Position numbers and translations under genes: made by a program
The notes under the pieces: generated by a model
The model's database searches: none
The model's input: only the letters and a program-made list of their open reading frames with translations
What the model was told of the DNA's origin: nothing
Assembly: GCF_000020125.1 (NCBI RefSeq)
Contig: NC_010681.1
Location: 2,108,001 to 2,172,000, forward strand
DNA: 64,000 nucleotides
Direction: 5' to 3'
Source of the DNA: Paraburkholderia phytofirmans PsJN
GTDB lineage: Bacteria; Pseudomonadota; Gammaproteobacteria; Burkholderiales; Burkholderiaceae
Shown here: positions 45,586-55,078 of the stretch, one piece after another
Numbering within the stretch: the stretch's first letter is position 1
Layout: every line of letters begins with the position of its first letter

Positions 45586-47175
45586 TCAGCACTCCGCTGC
45601 CGGATAGAACAAGCGGTTCAGCAAGGTCCGCACCATCGGCGCCAGTTCGCCCGCCGTCAGGCCGGCGGGACCGTGGCCTTGCGCGCTCAGCGTGTCGGCG
45701 GCGAGGCCGTGCAGATAGACGCCCGCGAGCGCCGCTTCGTAGCGCGGCAAGTGTTGCGCGAGCAGGGCGCCGATGATGCCGCCGAGCACGTCGCCGGTGC
45801 CGCCCGTGGCGAGCGCGGCGTTGCCGGTCGGATTGATCGCGAGGCGCCCGTCCGGCGCCGCGATGACGGTGCCGGTGCCTTTGAGTACCACCACGGCCGC
45901 GTAGCGGGCGGCGAGCGAGCGCGCCGCGCTGAGGCGGTCGCGCTGCACGCCCGGCGCGTCGGTGCCGAGCAGGCGGGCGGCTTCGAGCGGATGCGGCGTG
46001 AGGACGCATGGATCGCCTTGTACGCCGCGCGCGGTCACTTCGGCGGCGAGCGCGGGGTCTTTCGAGATCAGGTTCAGCGCGTCCGCGTCGAGCAGCTTGG
46101 GCACGTCGAGTTGCAGCACGTCGTGCATCACGCGCGTGGCGCGTTCGCGATGCCCCATGCCGCAACCGATGGCGAGCGCGTCCATCTGGTCGAGCGGCAG
46201 ATCGTCGATGGCATGCAGCATGAGTTCGGGATGCGGCGGATCGTAGGGCGGGGCGCCTTCGCCCAGCAACGCGACATGCACTTTGCCGGCGCCGGTGTAC
46301 AGCGCCGCACGCGAGGCGAGGATCGGCGCGCCGCACATGCCGGTGTCGCCGCCGACCACGGCGAGGCTGCCGAAGCTGCCCTTGTTGGTTGCGAAATCGC
46401 GCGGCGGCAGAAAGGTGCCGAAAAGCTCGGACGCGTTCAGTTGCACGGCCGTGCGGCCGCTCGTGTCGACGCCGATCGGCGCGACCGTGACGGCGCCGGC
46501 GAGATCACGCCCTTGCGCGGTGAAGAGCCCGGGTTTGGCGCCGATGAAGGTGACCGTATGGGTGGCATGGACGGCGGCGCCATCGCCATTGCCCACGACT
46601 GTGCCGGTGTCGCTGTCGAGGCCGCTCGGCACGTCGAGCGCCAGCACGCCGCCTTTGCGCGGCCGCGCTTTGGCGCGTTGCGAAAGCTGCCGGGCGACGG
46701 CCGCGAACACGCCTTCGAGCGGACGCGTCAGGCCGATGCCGAACATGCCGTCCACCAGCCACCTGTAGCCGTCCAGCGACGCGGGCGGCGCACTGGCGAT
46801 CGCGACGCCGGCCGCGCGGGCCGTCTCGAGCGCCCAGCGCGCGTCGTCCGGTTTCACCTCGACCGGCATGCACAGTTCGACGGCAATGCCGGCCTGGTGC
46901 AGCTCCATCGCCAGAATCAGCGCGTCGCCGCCGTTGTTGCCCGGCCCGGCGATCAGCCACACCTTCTGCCTCGATTTCTCGACCGAGGTATCGCGGGTAA
47001 TCTGCTCGCGCAGGAAGCTCGCGGCGGATTTCCCGGCGCGCGACATCAGCGTGTGCTTCGGCAAGGCGGCCCCCGCCTGGGATTCGGCGATCCGCAGATC
47101 GGTGAGCGTCAGGAGCGGCAGCGCCCGGTTGTGCGGGCTGATGAGCGTCGGCGGCGTGTGGTCGGCTTCTGTCAT
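45586..47175 (-). CDS. nnr: Bifunctional NAD(P)H-hydrate repair enzyme Nnr
   Basis: A 529-residue fusion of NAD(P)HX epimerase (YjeF_N, about 20-235) and ADP/ATP-dependent NAD(P)HX dehydratase (YjeF_C, about 245-525). It repairs the hydrated, inactive forms of NADH and NADPH. The epimerase has GPGNNGGDAL (77-86). The dehydratase has VVGGDTGMCGAPILASRAALYTGAG and the nucleotide-binding NPTGNAALATGGTGDVL region from residue 448. The domain order is that of E. coli YjeF. It lies between the DadA-like gene and pgi, all on the minus strand, with gaps of more than 100 bp. Confidence 0.93.
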   Translation of the reverse strand: MTEADHTPPTLISPHNRALPLLTLTDLRIAESQAGAALPKHTLMSRAGKSAASFLREQITRDTSVEKSRQKVWLIAGPGNNGGDALILAMELHQAGIAVELCMPVEVKPDDARWALETARAAGVAIASAPPASLDGYRWLVDGMFGIGLTRPLEGVFAAVARQLSQRAKARPRKGGVLALDVPSGLDSDTGTVVGNGDGAAVHATHTVTFIGAKPGLFTAQGRDLAGAVTVAPIGVDTSGRTAVQLNASELFGTFLPPRDFATNKGSFGSLAVVGGDTGMCGAPILASRAALYTGAGKVHVALLGEGAPPYDPPHPELMLHAIDDLPLDQMDALAIGCGMGHRERATRVMHDVLQLDVPKLLDADALNLISKDPALAAEVTARGVQGDPCVLTPHPLEAARLLGTDAPGVQRDRLSAARSLAARYAAVVVLKGTGTVIAAPDGRLAINPTGNAALATGGTGDVLGGIIGALLAQHLPRYEAALAGVYLHGLAADTLSAQGHGPAGLTAGELAPMVRTLLNRLFYPAAEC

Positions 47176-47294
47176 GGCGAGGCTTGGCGGTTCGCCCGGC
47201 GGCAGGCGAAAAAGCTTGGGGAATCGCTATGGTAGTGCCGATGGGCGCCCGACGGGCGCCTCTCGCGGCCCGCTCGTGCGCGGGCCGGCGAGTT

Positions 47295-48593
47295 TTACTT
47301 GAACCGGTCCGGGCGCAGCGCGGCCAGTGTGTCTACAGGAACGTCCGGCGTGCCGCCCGAAATCAGGTCGGCCACCAGTTTGCCCGACCCGCAGGCGAGA
47401 CCCCAGCCGGCCGGTCCGTGGCCCGCATTGACGAAAAGGCGCGGATGCAGTGCGTTGCCGATTACCGGCAAGCCGTCCGGCGACAGCAGTTTGACGCCTT
47501 CCCACGGCAATGCCACCGAGATTCGCGCGGCGCCCGGAATCCAGTCGTGCGTGGCCTGACCAAGCAGCGCGAGGGCTTCTTTCGTCACCGCTTCGCCCAA
47601 CGGCTTGTCGATCTGGCCGGCGCTTTGCAGCACCGCGCCGCCCGCAATCCGCAAGCGATGGTTCATGCGGCTGATCGCGATCCGCTTCACCGCGTCCACG
47701 ATGGCGACGTGCGGCGCGCATTCCTCATGCGCGATCGGCGCGACCAGTGTGTGCAGGCGCAGCGGATGCAGCGGCAAGCGCAGGCCGAGCCTCTCGAGCA
47801 GCGGCAGGCTGCCATGGCCGGCGGCCACGACCACCGCGTCGGCGTGGATCACGTCGACTTCGCGCGAACGGGAGCTCGCGCCCGGCTGCGGCGCCAGTTC
47901 CACCGAGGCGCGCTGGCCGTCCAGTCGGATCGACGAGACTTCGCAGCCCAGCATGAATTGCACGCCGCCCTGCGTATCCAGCGTCTGCTTGATCAGCTTG
48001 GTGAAGAGCGGCGCATTGGCCGTGCGCTCCTGGTCGAACAGCACGCCGCCCGCGAATTCCGGCTCGGTGCGCACGGAGTGCTCGAACGCGGCACATTGTT
48101 CGGGGGTCAGTTCGTGATGCGGCACTTCGAAAAGCTGCAGCAGGCCGCGCGCGGGCCGCAGCTGCTCCCATTCCTGTTCGGAGCGCACCAGATAGAGCAG
48201 GCCGCTGGTCTGTTCGAACTCGAGGCCGAAGCGCGCCTCCATGTCCGCCATGGTGTCGCGCGACAGCTCGATCAGCGGTCGCAGCAGGCCGTATTGATGA
48301 CCGAACGCGTTGGGTTCCTGCAACTCGGCGAGCTGCTTGACGAACTGGCGCGCCGATCCGTTGAAGCCGGCCTTGTTGACGACGCCGTTTCTGGCGTTTT
48401 GACGGCTGGCCATGAAAGTCGGGCCGAACCAGACGTCGAGCGGGGTCGGCAGGACGGTGCCGCCGTGTCCATAGGTTGCGCCCTGCGCGACCGTGGCGTG
48501 GCGCTCGACGACGCATACCCGATGGCCGGCCGCGCGCAGTTGATAAGCGGTGGCGACGCCCGCGATCCCGCCGCCGATGACGATGACATCCAT
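47295..48593 (-). CDS. D-amino acid dehydrogenase (DadA)-like flavoprotein
   Basis: A 432-residue FAD-dependent DAO-family protein close to DadA. The FAD-binding N-terminus is MDVIVIGGGIAGVATAYQLRAAGH, the segment GATYGHGGTVLPTPL corresponds to the DadA N-terminal flavin loop, and VALPWEGVKLLSPDGLPVIG with INAGHGPAGWGLACGSGKLVADLI-type residues forms the C-terminal flavin contact. DadA oxidises D-amino acids, mainly D-alanine, and passes electrons to the quinone pool. The typical dadX racemase is not adjacent, so the exact substrate is open. Its start region is divergent from purL. Confidence 0.82.
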   Translation of the reverse strand: MDVIVIGGGIAGVATAYQLRAAGHRVCVVERHATVAQGATYGHGGTVLPTPLDVWFGPTFMASRQNARNGVVNKAGFNGSARQFVKQLAELQEPNAFGHQYGLLRPLIELSRDTMADMEARFGLEFEQTSGLLYLVRSEQEWEQLRPARGLLQLFEVPHHELTPEQCAAFEHSVRTEPEFAGGVLFDQERTANAPLFTKLIKQTLDTQGGVQFMLGCEVSSIRLDGQRASVELAPQPGASSRSREVDVIHADAVVVAAGHGSLPLLERLGLRLPLHPLRLHTLVAPIAHEECAPHVAIVDAVKRIAISRMNHRLRIAGGAVLQSAGQIDKPLGEAVTKEALALLGQATHDWIPGAARISVALPWEGVKLLSPDGLPVIGNALHPRLFVNAGHGPAGWGLACGSGKLVADLISGGTPDVPVDTLAALRPDRFK

Positions 48594-48798
48594 GTTCTGA
48601 TTCGATTGGCCGACGGGACGCCGAAGCGGCGCTGGCCCGTTGAGCGTGACATGCGGCGCGCTGCCGGCCTCTCAGGCCACTCGCGCCGATCTGGTGAAAG
48701 GGCGAATGATAGCAGCCAAACCGGCCTCGCGGCCACGCGGGCGCAACGCCGCAGCGCCGCCGCAGTGCGTGCCGCAGGCGGACCCGAACCAGACGGGA

Positions 48799-48875
48799 AC
48801 GCGTCCGGAACTTGCGCGAAACTCACGCGGAGCCCGCACGGAACCCACCCGAAATTATCTCGAAACCCGCCCGAA
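48799..48875 (+). repeat. Seven-unit degenerate 11-bp tandem repeat upstream of purL
   Basis: The sequence divides without gaps into seven 11-mers: acgcgtccgga, acttgcgcgaa, actcacgcgga, gcccgcacgga, acccacccgaa, attatctcgaa, acccgcccgaa. Every unit ends in CG(A/G)A, and six of seven begin with A. The rough consensus is ACCCGCNCGAA. The array stops 38 bp before the TATAAT box. The unit length is close to one DNA helical turn and is not a multiple of three. Confidence 0.75.
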
Positions 48876-48913
48876 GCCGTACCGCCAGGCCCGCTGGAAG
48901 CCTCTTCCCGGGG

Positions 48914-48919
48914 TATAAT
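48914..48919 (+). promoter_or_regulatory. -10 box of purL
   Basis: A perfect TATAAT in GGGGTATAATCCCGG. No good -35 hexamer lies 17 bp upstream (CCGCTG), so an activator or an extended element may be needed. The predicted transcript start is near 48926, about 94 nt before the purL ATG. Confidence 0.65.
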
Positions 48920-49019
48920 CCCGGACTTCCTTTGCGCCTCACGTCGCCTTCACGCGCGACTCATCGGCGCGACTCACGGCATCACTCATCGGCATCATTA
49001 GCGACGCAACGTCAAGTCC

Positions 49020-52000
49020 ATGGCCCACTTCTCGTGTTTCCCCGGCGCTTCGGCCCTTTCCGATTTCCGTCAAACCCGCCTGCTCGAAACGCTCACGCGC
49101 ATCGATCCGAACATTACCGGCGTGCGCGGGCAATATCTGCACTTCGTCAACGCCCAGACGCCGCTCTCGGCTGAAGACAACGCGAAGATCGAAGCGCTGA
49201 TGCATTACGGCGATCCGCTCGAAGAAACCAAAGAGCGCGACACGGCTGAGACTTTTCTCGTGGTGCCGCGTTTCGGCACGGTGTCGCCGTGGGCCAGCAA
49301 GGCAACGGATATCGCGCATCTGTGCGGCCTCACGCAGGTGCGTCGCATCGAGCGCGGCGTCGAATACACGGTCACGCTGAAAAGCGGCCTGCTGGGCGGC
49401 AAGAAGGCGCTCTCCGACGAAGCCCGCGCAGCCGTCGCGGCGGCCTTGCATGACCGCATGACCGAAAGCGTGTCGAGCTCGCGCGACCACGCGCTGCATC
49501 TGTTCGACGAACTGCCGGCCAAGCCGCTGCAAACCGTCGACATATTGAGCAATGGCCGCGGCGCGCTGGAAACGGCGAACACGGAACTGGGCCTCGCGCT
49601 CGCCGACGACGAAATCGACTACCTCGTCGACGCCTTCACGAAGCTCGGCCGCAACCCGACCGACGTCGAACTGATGATGTTCGCGCAGGCCAACAGCGAA
49701 CACTGCCGCCACAAGATTTTCAACGCGGACTGGACCATCGACGGCGAGAAGCAGGACATCTCGCTTTTCAACATGATCCGCAACACTGAGAAGCTGAATC
49801 CGCGAGGCACGATCGTCGCGTATTCGGACAACTCTGCGATCATGGCGGGCGGCATGGCCGAGCGCTGGTTCCCGCGCACGCCTGCGGACCTGGGCCCAAG
49901 TGAGTTGCCGGAGCACTACCGCCGCAGCAACGAACTCACGCACACCTTGATGAAGGTGGAAACGCACAATCACCCGACCGCGATCTCGCCGTTCCCGGGC
50001 GCCGCGACCGGCGCGGGCGGCGAAATCCGCGACGAAGGCGCAACCGGCCGCGGCGCGCGTCCCAAGGCGGGTCTGGCGGGCTTCACGGTGTCGAACCTGG
50101 AACTGCCGGACGGTGTCGAGGCATGGGAAAACGCGCGCGACGCGGCGCAGCCGCTCGCGCAACGCAATCCGGACGACAAGCACGAAGCATACGGCCGGCC
50201 CGACCGCATCGCCTCGCCGCTGCAGATCATGATCGACGGCCCGCTCGGCGGCGCCGCGTTTAACAACGAATTCGGCCGACCCAATCTGGGCGGCTATTTC
50301 CGCGCCTACGAGCAGAACGTCGCGGGCCTGGTGCGCGGCTATCACAAGCCGATCATGATCGCCGGCGGCATCGGCAATATCTCGGACCAGCACACGCATA
50401 AGCACGATCTGCCGGAAGGGTCGCTGCTGATCCAGATCGGCGGCCCGGGCATGCGCATCGGCATGGGCGGCGGCGCCGCGAGCTCCATGGCGACGGGCAC
50501 CAACACCGCTGAACTCGACTTCGATTCGGTTCAACGGGGTAATCCGGAAATCGAGCGCCGCGCGCAGGAAGTCATCAACGCGTGCTGGCAGCTCGGCGAG
50601 AAGAACCCGATTCTGAGCATTCACGACGTGGGCGCGGGTGGTTTGTCGAACGCCTTCCCGGAAGTGGTCGACGGCGCCGGCAAGGGCGCGCGCTTCGATC
50701 TGCGCAAAATCCAGCTGGAAGAGAGCGGTTTGTCGCCGCGCGAAATCTGGTCGAACGAAGCGCAAGAACGCTACGTGCTGGCCATCGCACCGGCCGATCT
50801 GCCGGCTTTCGCCGCCATGTGCGAGCGCGAGCGCTGCCCGTTCGCGGTGATCGGCACGGCCACCGCCGAGCGTCAGCTCAAGCTGATCGATTCCGAACTG
50901 AACGACGACGCCGCGCACCAGCCGGTCGACATGCCGATGGAAGTGCTGCTCGGCAAGGCGCCGCGCATGCATCGCGACGTCAAGCGCGTCGAGCGGAAGC
51001 TCGAACCGGTGGATGTAACCGGCCTTGCGCTGTCGGATGTCGCGACTAGCGTGCTGCGTCATCCCACGGTGGCGAGCAAGTCGTTCCTGATCACGATCGG
51101 CGACCGTTCGGTGGGCGGCACGACCGCGCGCGATCAGATGGTCGGCCCGTGGCAAGTGCCGGTGGCCGACGTCGCGATCACCACCATGGACTACGCGGGC
51201 TTCACCGGCGAAGCCATGACGATGGCCGAGCGCACGCCTTTGGCTGTCATCGACGCGCCGGCTTCGGGCCGCATGGCGGTCGGCGAGGCCGTAACCAACA
51301 TCGCGGCGGCGCCGATTGCATCGCTCGACAAGCTCAAGCTGTCGGCAAACTGGATGGCCGCATGCGGCGCGGCGGGCGAAGACGCCGCGCTTTACGACAC
51401 GGTCAAGGCGATCGGCATGGAGTTGTGCCCGGCGCTCGGCATCAGCATTCCGGTCGGCAAGGATTCGCTGTCCATGCGCACCAAGTGGGAAGACCGCGGC
51501 GTCGCGAAGGAAGTGGTCGCACCGGTTTCGCTGATCATCTCGGCGTTCGCGCCGGTTCAGGACGTGCGCCGCCACCTCACGCCGCAACTGCGCCGCACGA
51601 GCGACGTGGGCGAGTCCGTGCTGATCGCCATCGACCTCGGCCGCGGCAAGCATCGTCTGGGCGGCAGTATCCTCGCGCAGGTTACGCAGCAGGTCGGCGA
51701 CACGGTGCCGGACGTGGACGATCCTGAAGATCTGAAACGTTTCTTCGCCGCGATCCAGGCGCTGAACCAGGACGGCAAGCTGCTCGCGTATCACGACCGC
51801 TCGGACGGCGGCCTGTGGGCGACGGTGTGCGAAATGGCGTTCGCGGGCCACGTGGGTGTGTCGCTGAACGTCGACATGCTGGTGCTCGATCCGAACCACG
51901 AATCCGATTACGGCGACGCCAAAGACTGGGCCAAGCAGACCAGCGGCCGCCGTGAAGACCGTACCATCCGCGCGCTCTTCAATGAAGAGCTCGGCGCCGT

Positions 52001-53105
52001 CGTTCAGGTGCGCGCGTCCGAGCGCGACGCGGTGCTCGCAGCGTTGCGCGAACATGGGCTGTCGGCGTGCTCGCATGTGATCGGCAAGATCAACGAGCGC
52101 GACACGATCGAAATCTATCGCGACGCCAAGAAGATTTACGACGCGCCGCGCACCGAACTGCATCGTACGTGGAGCGAAGTGAGCTGGCGTATCGCGCGTC
52201 TGCGCGACAACCCCGCTTGCGCCGACGCCGAATACGACGCGCTTTCCGATGCGGCCGATCCCGGCATTTCGCCGATCCTGACGTTCGATCCGGCAGAAGA
52301 CGTCGCCGCGCCGTTCGTCGGCAAGAGCGCGCGTCCGCGCGTGGCGATCCTGCGTGAGCAGGGCGTCAATTCGCATCTCGAAACCGCGTATGCATTCGAC
52401 CGCGCCGGCTTCGACGCGCACGACGTGCACATGAGCGATCTGCTGGCCGGCCGCGCCAATCTGGCGGACTTCGCCGGCGCAGTGGCGTGCGGCGGCTTCT
52501 CGTACGGCGACACGCTGGGTGCCGGTGAAGGCTGGGCGAAGGCGATCCGCTTCAACGCGCAACTGGCCGACATGTTCGCCGCGTTCTTCGGCCGTGAAGA
52601 TACGTTTGCGCTCGGCATCTGCAACGGCTGCCAGATGATGAGCAGCCTCGCTTCGATGATTCCGGGCGCCGAAGCGTGGCCGAAGTTCACGCGCAACAAG
52701 TCGGAGAAGTTCGAAGCGCGCTTCTCGCTGGTCGAAGTGCAGGCTTCGCCGTCGCTCTTCTTCAGCGGCATGGAAGGCTCGCGCATTCCCGTGGCGATCG
52801 CGCACGGCGAAGGTTACGCGGACTTCTCGCAGCAAGGCGATGCGTCGAAGGTCGCGGTGGCGATGCGCTATGTCGATCATCGTGGTCAGGCGACCGAGCA
52901 GTATCCGTTCAACCCGAACGGCTCGCCGAACGGCATCACGTCGGTGACGACGCCGGACGGCCGCTTCACTGTGCTGATGCCGCATACCGAGCGCGTGCAC
53001 CGCGCGGTGCAAATGAGCTGGCATCCGGAAGGTTGGGGCGAAGGCGCCACGGACGCAAGCCCGTGGCTGCGCGTGTTCCAGAACGCGCGTCGCTGGTTGG
53101 GGTGA
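49020..53105 (+). CDS. purL: Phosphoribosylformylglycinamidine synthase PurL
   Basis: A 1361-residue single-chain FGAM synthase, fourth step of purine biosynthesis: FGAR + ATP + glutamine to FGAM. The N-terminal PurS-like domain is followed by the two-fold synthetase domain ([40 protein letters not shown]) and a C-terminal glutaminase with Cys1201 (GICNGCQMM), His1335 and Glu1337 (SWHPEGWGE). The long, fused type is normal for beta- and gammaproteobacteria. The ATG at 49020 gives [17 protein letters not shown]; no clear ribosome-binding site precedes it. Confidence 0.97.
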   Translation: MAHFSCFPGASALSDFRQTRLLETLTRIDPNITGVRGQYLHFVNAQTPLSAEDNAKIEALMHYGDPLEETKERDTAETFLVVPRFGTVSPWASKATDIAHLCGLTQVRRIERGVEYTVTLKSGLLGGKKALSDEARAAVAAALHDRMTESVSSSRDHALHLFDELPAKPLQTVDILSNGRGALETANTELGLALADDEIDYLVDAFTKLGRNPTDVELMMFAQANSEHCRHKIFNADWTIDGEKQDISLFNMIRNTEKLNPRGTIVAYSDNSAIMAGGMAERWFPRTPADLGPSELPEHYRRSNELTHTLMKVETHNHPTAISPFPGAATGAGGEIRDEGATGRGARPKAGLAGFTVSNLELPDGVEAWENARDAAQPLAQRNPDDKHEAYGRPDRIASPLQIMIDGPLGGAAFNNEFGRPNLGGYFRAYEQNVAGLVRGYHKPIMIAGGIGNISDQHTHKHDLPEGSLLIQIGGPGMRIGMGGGAASSMATGTNTAELDFDSVQRGNPEIERRAQEVINACWQLGEKNPILSIHDVGAGGLSNAFPEVVDGAGKGARFDLRKIQLEESGLSPREIWSNEAQERYVLAIAPADLPAFAAMCERERCPFAVIGTATAERQLKLIDSELNDDAAHQPVDMPMEVLLGKAPRMHRDVKRVERKLEPVDVTGLALSDVATSVLRHPTVASKSFLITIGDRSVGGTTARDQMVGPWQVPVADVAITTMDYAGFTGEAMTMAERTPLAVIDAPASGRMAVGEAVTNIAAAPIASLDKLKLSANWMAACGAAGEDAALYDTVKAIGMELCPALGISIPVGKDSLSMRTKWEDRGVAKEVVAPVSLIISAFAPVQDVRRHLTPQLRRTSDVGESVLIAIDLGRGKHRLGGSILAQVTQQVGDTVPDVDDPEDLKRFFAAIQALNQDGKLLAYHDRSDGGLWATVCEMAFAGHVGVSLNVDMLVLDPNHESDYGDAKDWAKQTSGRREDRTIRALFNEELGAVVQVRASERDAVLAALREHGLSACSHVIGKINERDTIEIYRDAKKIYDAPRTELHRTWSEVSWRIARLRDNPACADAEYDALSDAADPGISPILTFDPAEDVAAPFVGKSARPRVAILREQGVNSHLETAYAFDRAGFDAHDVHMSDLLAGRANLADFAGAVACGGFSYGDTLGAGEGWAKAIRFNAQLADMFAAFFGREDTFALGICNGCQMMSSLASMIPGAEAWPKFTRNKSEKFEARFSLVEVQASPSLFFSGMEGSRIPVAIAHGEGYADFSQQGDASKVAVAMRYVDHRGQATEQYPFNPNGSPNGITSVTTPDGRFTVLMPHTERVHRAVQMSWHPEGWGEGATDASPWLRVFQNARRWLG

Positions 53106-53248
53106 TGAGGTGAGACGGGCTGGCGCGTAGTGCTGCGCGCCAGCTTGCGGTGCCGCGGCCGCGCGCGCTTGCGCGATGGCGAGGGCCGGCGGATGGCGGG
53201 CGCACCGGTCCGCCTGCGCGGCAACTCCGAGACTGAACTTATCTCCTT

Positions 53249-53266
53249 CGTATCCGCTCGGGTACG
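53249..53266. promoter_or_regulatory. HipB-type operator O1
   Basis: CGTATCCG-CT-CGGGTACG, an inverted repeat with one mismatch. Centre near 53257.5. Outermost of four related sites in front of hipB. Confidence 0.6.
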
Positions 53267-53296
53267 TCAACGCTCATATTCCCCGATTTGTCTATC

Positions 53297-53320
53297 TTTC
53301 GTACCCGATCGGGTACGAAA
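53297..53320. promoter_or_regulatory. HipB-type operator O2 (perfect 24-bp palindrome)
   Basis: A perfect palindrome with core CGTACCCGATCGGGTACG and flanking TTT/AAA. Centre 53308.5, 51 bp from O1. The strongest site by symmetry. Confidence 0.7.
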
Positions 53321-53347
53321 CCTTCCTATTGGCGTTTGGCATGTCGA

Positions 53348-53369
53348 TTCGTACCCGCTCGGGTACGAA
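53348..53369. promoter_or_regulatory. HipB-type operator O3
   Basis: Perfect 10-bp arms (TTCGTACCCG and CGGGTACGAA) around CT. Centre 53358.5, 50 bp from O2. It lies just upstream of the likely -35 region of the hipBA promoter. Confidence 0.7.
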
Positions 53370-53394
53370 ATCAGCTAAAACCGTGCTCTCATGG

Positions 53395-53400
53395 CATAAT
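53395..53400 (+). promoter_or_regulatory. Probable -10 box of hipBA
   Basis: CATAAT in GGCATAATG, 37 bp before the hipB ATG and immediately next to O4. No good -35 box is seen. A repressor on O3 and O4 would flank and cover this promoter. Confidence 0.5.
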
Positions 53401-53416
53401 GTTCCCGAGCGGGTAC
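53401..53416. promoter_or_regulatory. HipB-type operator O4
   Basis: GTTCCCG-AG-CGGGTAC, arms matching at six of seven positions. Centre 53408.5, 50 bp from O3. It overlaps the expected transcription start. Confidence 0.6.
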
Positions 53417-53436
53417 GAACGCACACGGGGCGAGTG

Positions 53437-53721
53437 ATGGAGTCCAACGTTTTCATCAGCAACATGACGGAGTTAGGCGATCTCGTGCGGGCGTCCAGGC
53501 TTGCGCAGAGGTTGACGCGCGACGACGTCGCCACCGCCACCGGCCTGTCTCCCAAGTTCATCACGCACATCGAGGCAGGTAAGCCAACGGCGCAGATCGG
53601 CAAGGTGCTGCATCTCCTCAGCGAACTGGGCATCACGCTGCGCGCCGAGGTTTCCGTAGACATTCCAGCAGACGTCTCCACCAAGGCATCCCATCGCCGC
53701 CGGAGTACCCATGGCCGCTAG
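53437..53721 (+). CDS. hipB: HipB-like antitoxin, XRE-family repressor
   Basis: A 94-residue helix-turn-helix protein (MESNVFISNMTELGDLVRAS...RLTRDDVATATGLSPKFITHIEAGKPTAQIGKVLHLLSELGI). In HipBA systems HipB binds operators as a dimer and neutralises HipA. The ATG at 53437 follows the promoter and O4; the longer open frame to 53176 would run through all the operators and is rejected. A GTG one codon upstream is also possible. It overlaps hipA by 11 bp. The tail after about residue 75 is basic and probably flexible. Confidence 0.85.
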   Translation: MESNVFISNMTELGDLVRASRLAQRLTRDDVATATGLSPKFITHIEAGKPTAQIGKVLHLLSELGITLRAEVSVDIPADVSTKASHRRRSTHGR

Positions 53722-55003
53722 AGCGCTAGTCGCCTATGCGAATGGCCGCCGCGTGGGCGTCGTGAGCGACGACAGCGGAGTCTGGTCATTTGCCTACGCC
53801 GAGGACTGGCTGGCTCGTGAGGACGCGTTTGCGCTTTCACCCGCTTTCCCACTGCTAGCCGAGCCTTTCGCCGACGGATCCAGCCGGCGGCCGGTGCAAT
53901 GGTTCTTCGACAATCTGCTGCCTGAAGAGGAAATGCGCAGTGCGCTCGCTCGTGAGGCCAAGGTCGATGCGAGCGACGCGTGGGGTTTGCTCGCCTATTA
54001 CGGCCGCGAATCGGCCGGCGCCTTGACGCTGCTCGCAGAGGGCGAACAGGAGGCGCCTGGCGGACTGCAGTCTTTGTCGCGGGCGAATCTGGAGGCGCGC
54101 ATTCAGGCGATGCCGCAACACGCGCTCACCGCCACGGCGCCCAAACGCATGTCCGCCGCAGGCGCCCAACAGAAGCTGTTGCTGACCTTGCGAGGCAACG
54201 CGCCGGACTACGAACTGCTCGAGCCCGTGGGCAGTGAACCGTCCATGCATCTTCTCAAGCCCGACATGCGCAGCACAGGCTATCCGCATTCGGCGATCAA
54301 CGAATTTTTCTGCATGCAACTCGCGCGTGCAATGGGTGTGCGCGTACCGCCCACGCATTTTTTGCGGGTGCCTTCGGCCTGTTACGTGATCGATCGCTTC
54401 GACCGTGACACGAGCAGTGAGCCGGCTGGGCGGCTGCATACTGTCGACGCCATGCAATTGTTGAATTACGACCGCAGCTTCAAATATCGGAATGCGACCG
54501 CGCAGGTGCTCAGGGATGCGATCGAGAAAACGAGCACGCGGGCCGTGGCGCGTCTCGATGTATTCCGCTGGGCGATCTTCAATGTGCTCATCGGCAATGC
54601 CGACTCACACCTGAAAAACCTCTCGTTCTTCGTTACCGCTCGCGGTTACAGGCTGGCGCCGTTCTACGATCTGGTGAGCACGGTCGTCTACCACACGCCG
54701 ACCTATCAGCCACAGCAGCGGGACCGTTGGCCGCACTGCGACCTGACCATGCCGGTCGGAGACGCCACTCAATTCGCGCAGATCAACAGAAAGAACATGC
54801 TCGCCTTCGGCGAAGCGCTTCGTCTTTCGCCTAAGGGTTCGGAAAGATTGCTGGATGAGATGCTGGCCACGCTCGACGCCCGCGTGGCGGACACCCGCCG
54901 CAGCGTCGACGAAATCGCGCAGCCGAATGCCGGCGAGGTCCGCCTGCTCGATTCGATCGTTGCGATGCCGCTTGCGGAAATGAGCCGCGCTTTGCGCAAG
55001 TGA
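53711..55003 (+). CDS. hipA: HipA-like serine/threonine kinase toxin
   Basis: A 430-residue toxin kinase. In E. coli HipA phosphorylates glutamyl-tRNA synthetase and causes growth arrest and persistence. Key features are present: Ser148 in the RMSAAGAQQK loop, matching the autophosphorylation Ser150 of E. coli HipA; Lys183 in HLLKPD for ATP; catalytic Asp298 in NVLIGNADSHLKN; and metal-binding Asp320 in LAPFYDLVST. The N-terminal HipA_N domain (about 1-110, with WFFDNLLPEEEMR) is complete. Gene overlap with hipB couples translation. The protein appears intact, so the system may be active. Confidence 0.9.
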   Translation: MAARALVAYANGRRVGVVSDDSGVWSFAYAEDWLAREDAFALSPAFPLLAEPFADGSSRRPVQWFFDNLLPEEEMRSALAREAKVDASDAWGLLAYYGRESAGALTLLAEGEQEAPGGLQSLSRANLEARIQAMPQHALTATAPKRMSAAGAQQKLLLTLRGNAPDYELLEPVGSEPSMHLLKPDMRSTGYPHSAINEFFCMQLARAMGVRVPPTHFLRVPSACYVIDRFDRDTSSEPAGRLHTVDAMQLLNYDRSFKYRNATAQVLRDAIEKTSTRAVARLDVFRWAIFNVLIGNADSHLKNLSFFVTARGYRLAPFYDLVSTVVYHTPTYQPQQRDRWPHCDLTMPVGDATQFAQINRKNMLAFGEALRLSPKGSERLLDEMLATLDARVADTRRSVDEIAQPNAGEVRLLDSIVAMPLAEMSRALRK

Positions 55004-55024
55004 TTGTGCGCAATCGCAATGAAA

Positions 55025-55059
55025 AAGGCGCTGTTCAGTCATTGACTGAACAGCGCCTT
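55025..55059. terminator. Bidirectional terminator between hipA and the parvulin gene
   Basis: Two perfect 17-nt arms (AAGGCGCTGTTCAGTCA and its complement) around a single central T. Read on the minus strand it is followed by a T-run, so it ends the parvulin transcript. Only a short TTG follows on the plus strand. Confidence 0.82.
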
Positions 55060-55078
55060 GAGCAGAATCGAACTCAGC

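Larger units (their letters stand above)
48594..49019. other. 426-bp divergent region between the DadA-like gene and purL
   Basis: Holds the purL promoter (TATAAT at 48914-48919), an array of seven 11-bp units upstream (48799-48875) and a purL leader of about 94 nt with the 10-mer ACTCATCGGC twice (48959-48968 and 48984-48993). No gene or riboswitch-like fold was recognised. Confidence 0.5.

Noticed and set aside
48920..49019. Purine or other riboswitch in the purL leader
   Set aside because: No conserved purine-aptamer junction sequence or terminator/antiterminator pair is visible. Only short repeated 10-mers are present.
48939..53270. A 1443-codon open frame antisense to purL
   Set aside because: It mirrors purL almost exactly. 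Its translation is rich in Arg, His and Ala as expected from antisense reading of GC-rich codons, with no recognisable domain. purL is certain.
53176..53436. Longer HipB starting at 53176
   Set aside because: The extension would encode the operators and promoter, with repeated SYPxGY-like peptides that are only translations of the palindromes. The XRE domain begins after 53437.
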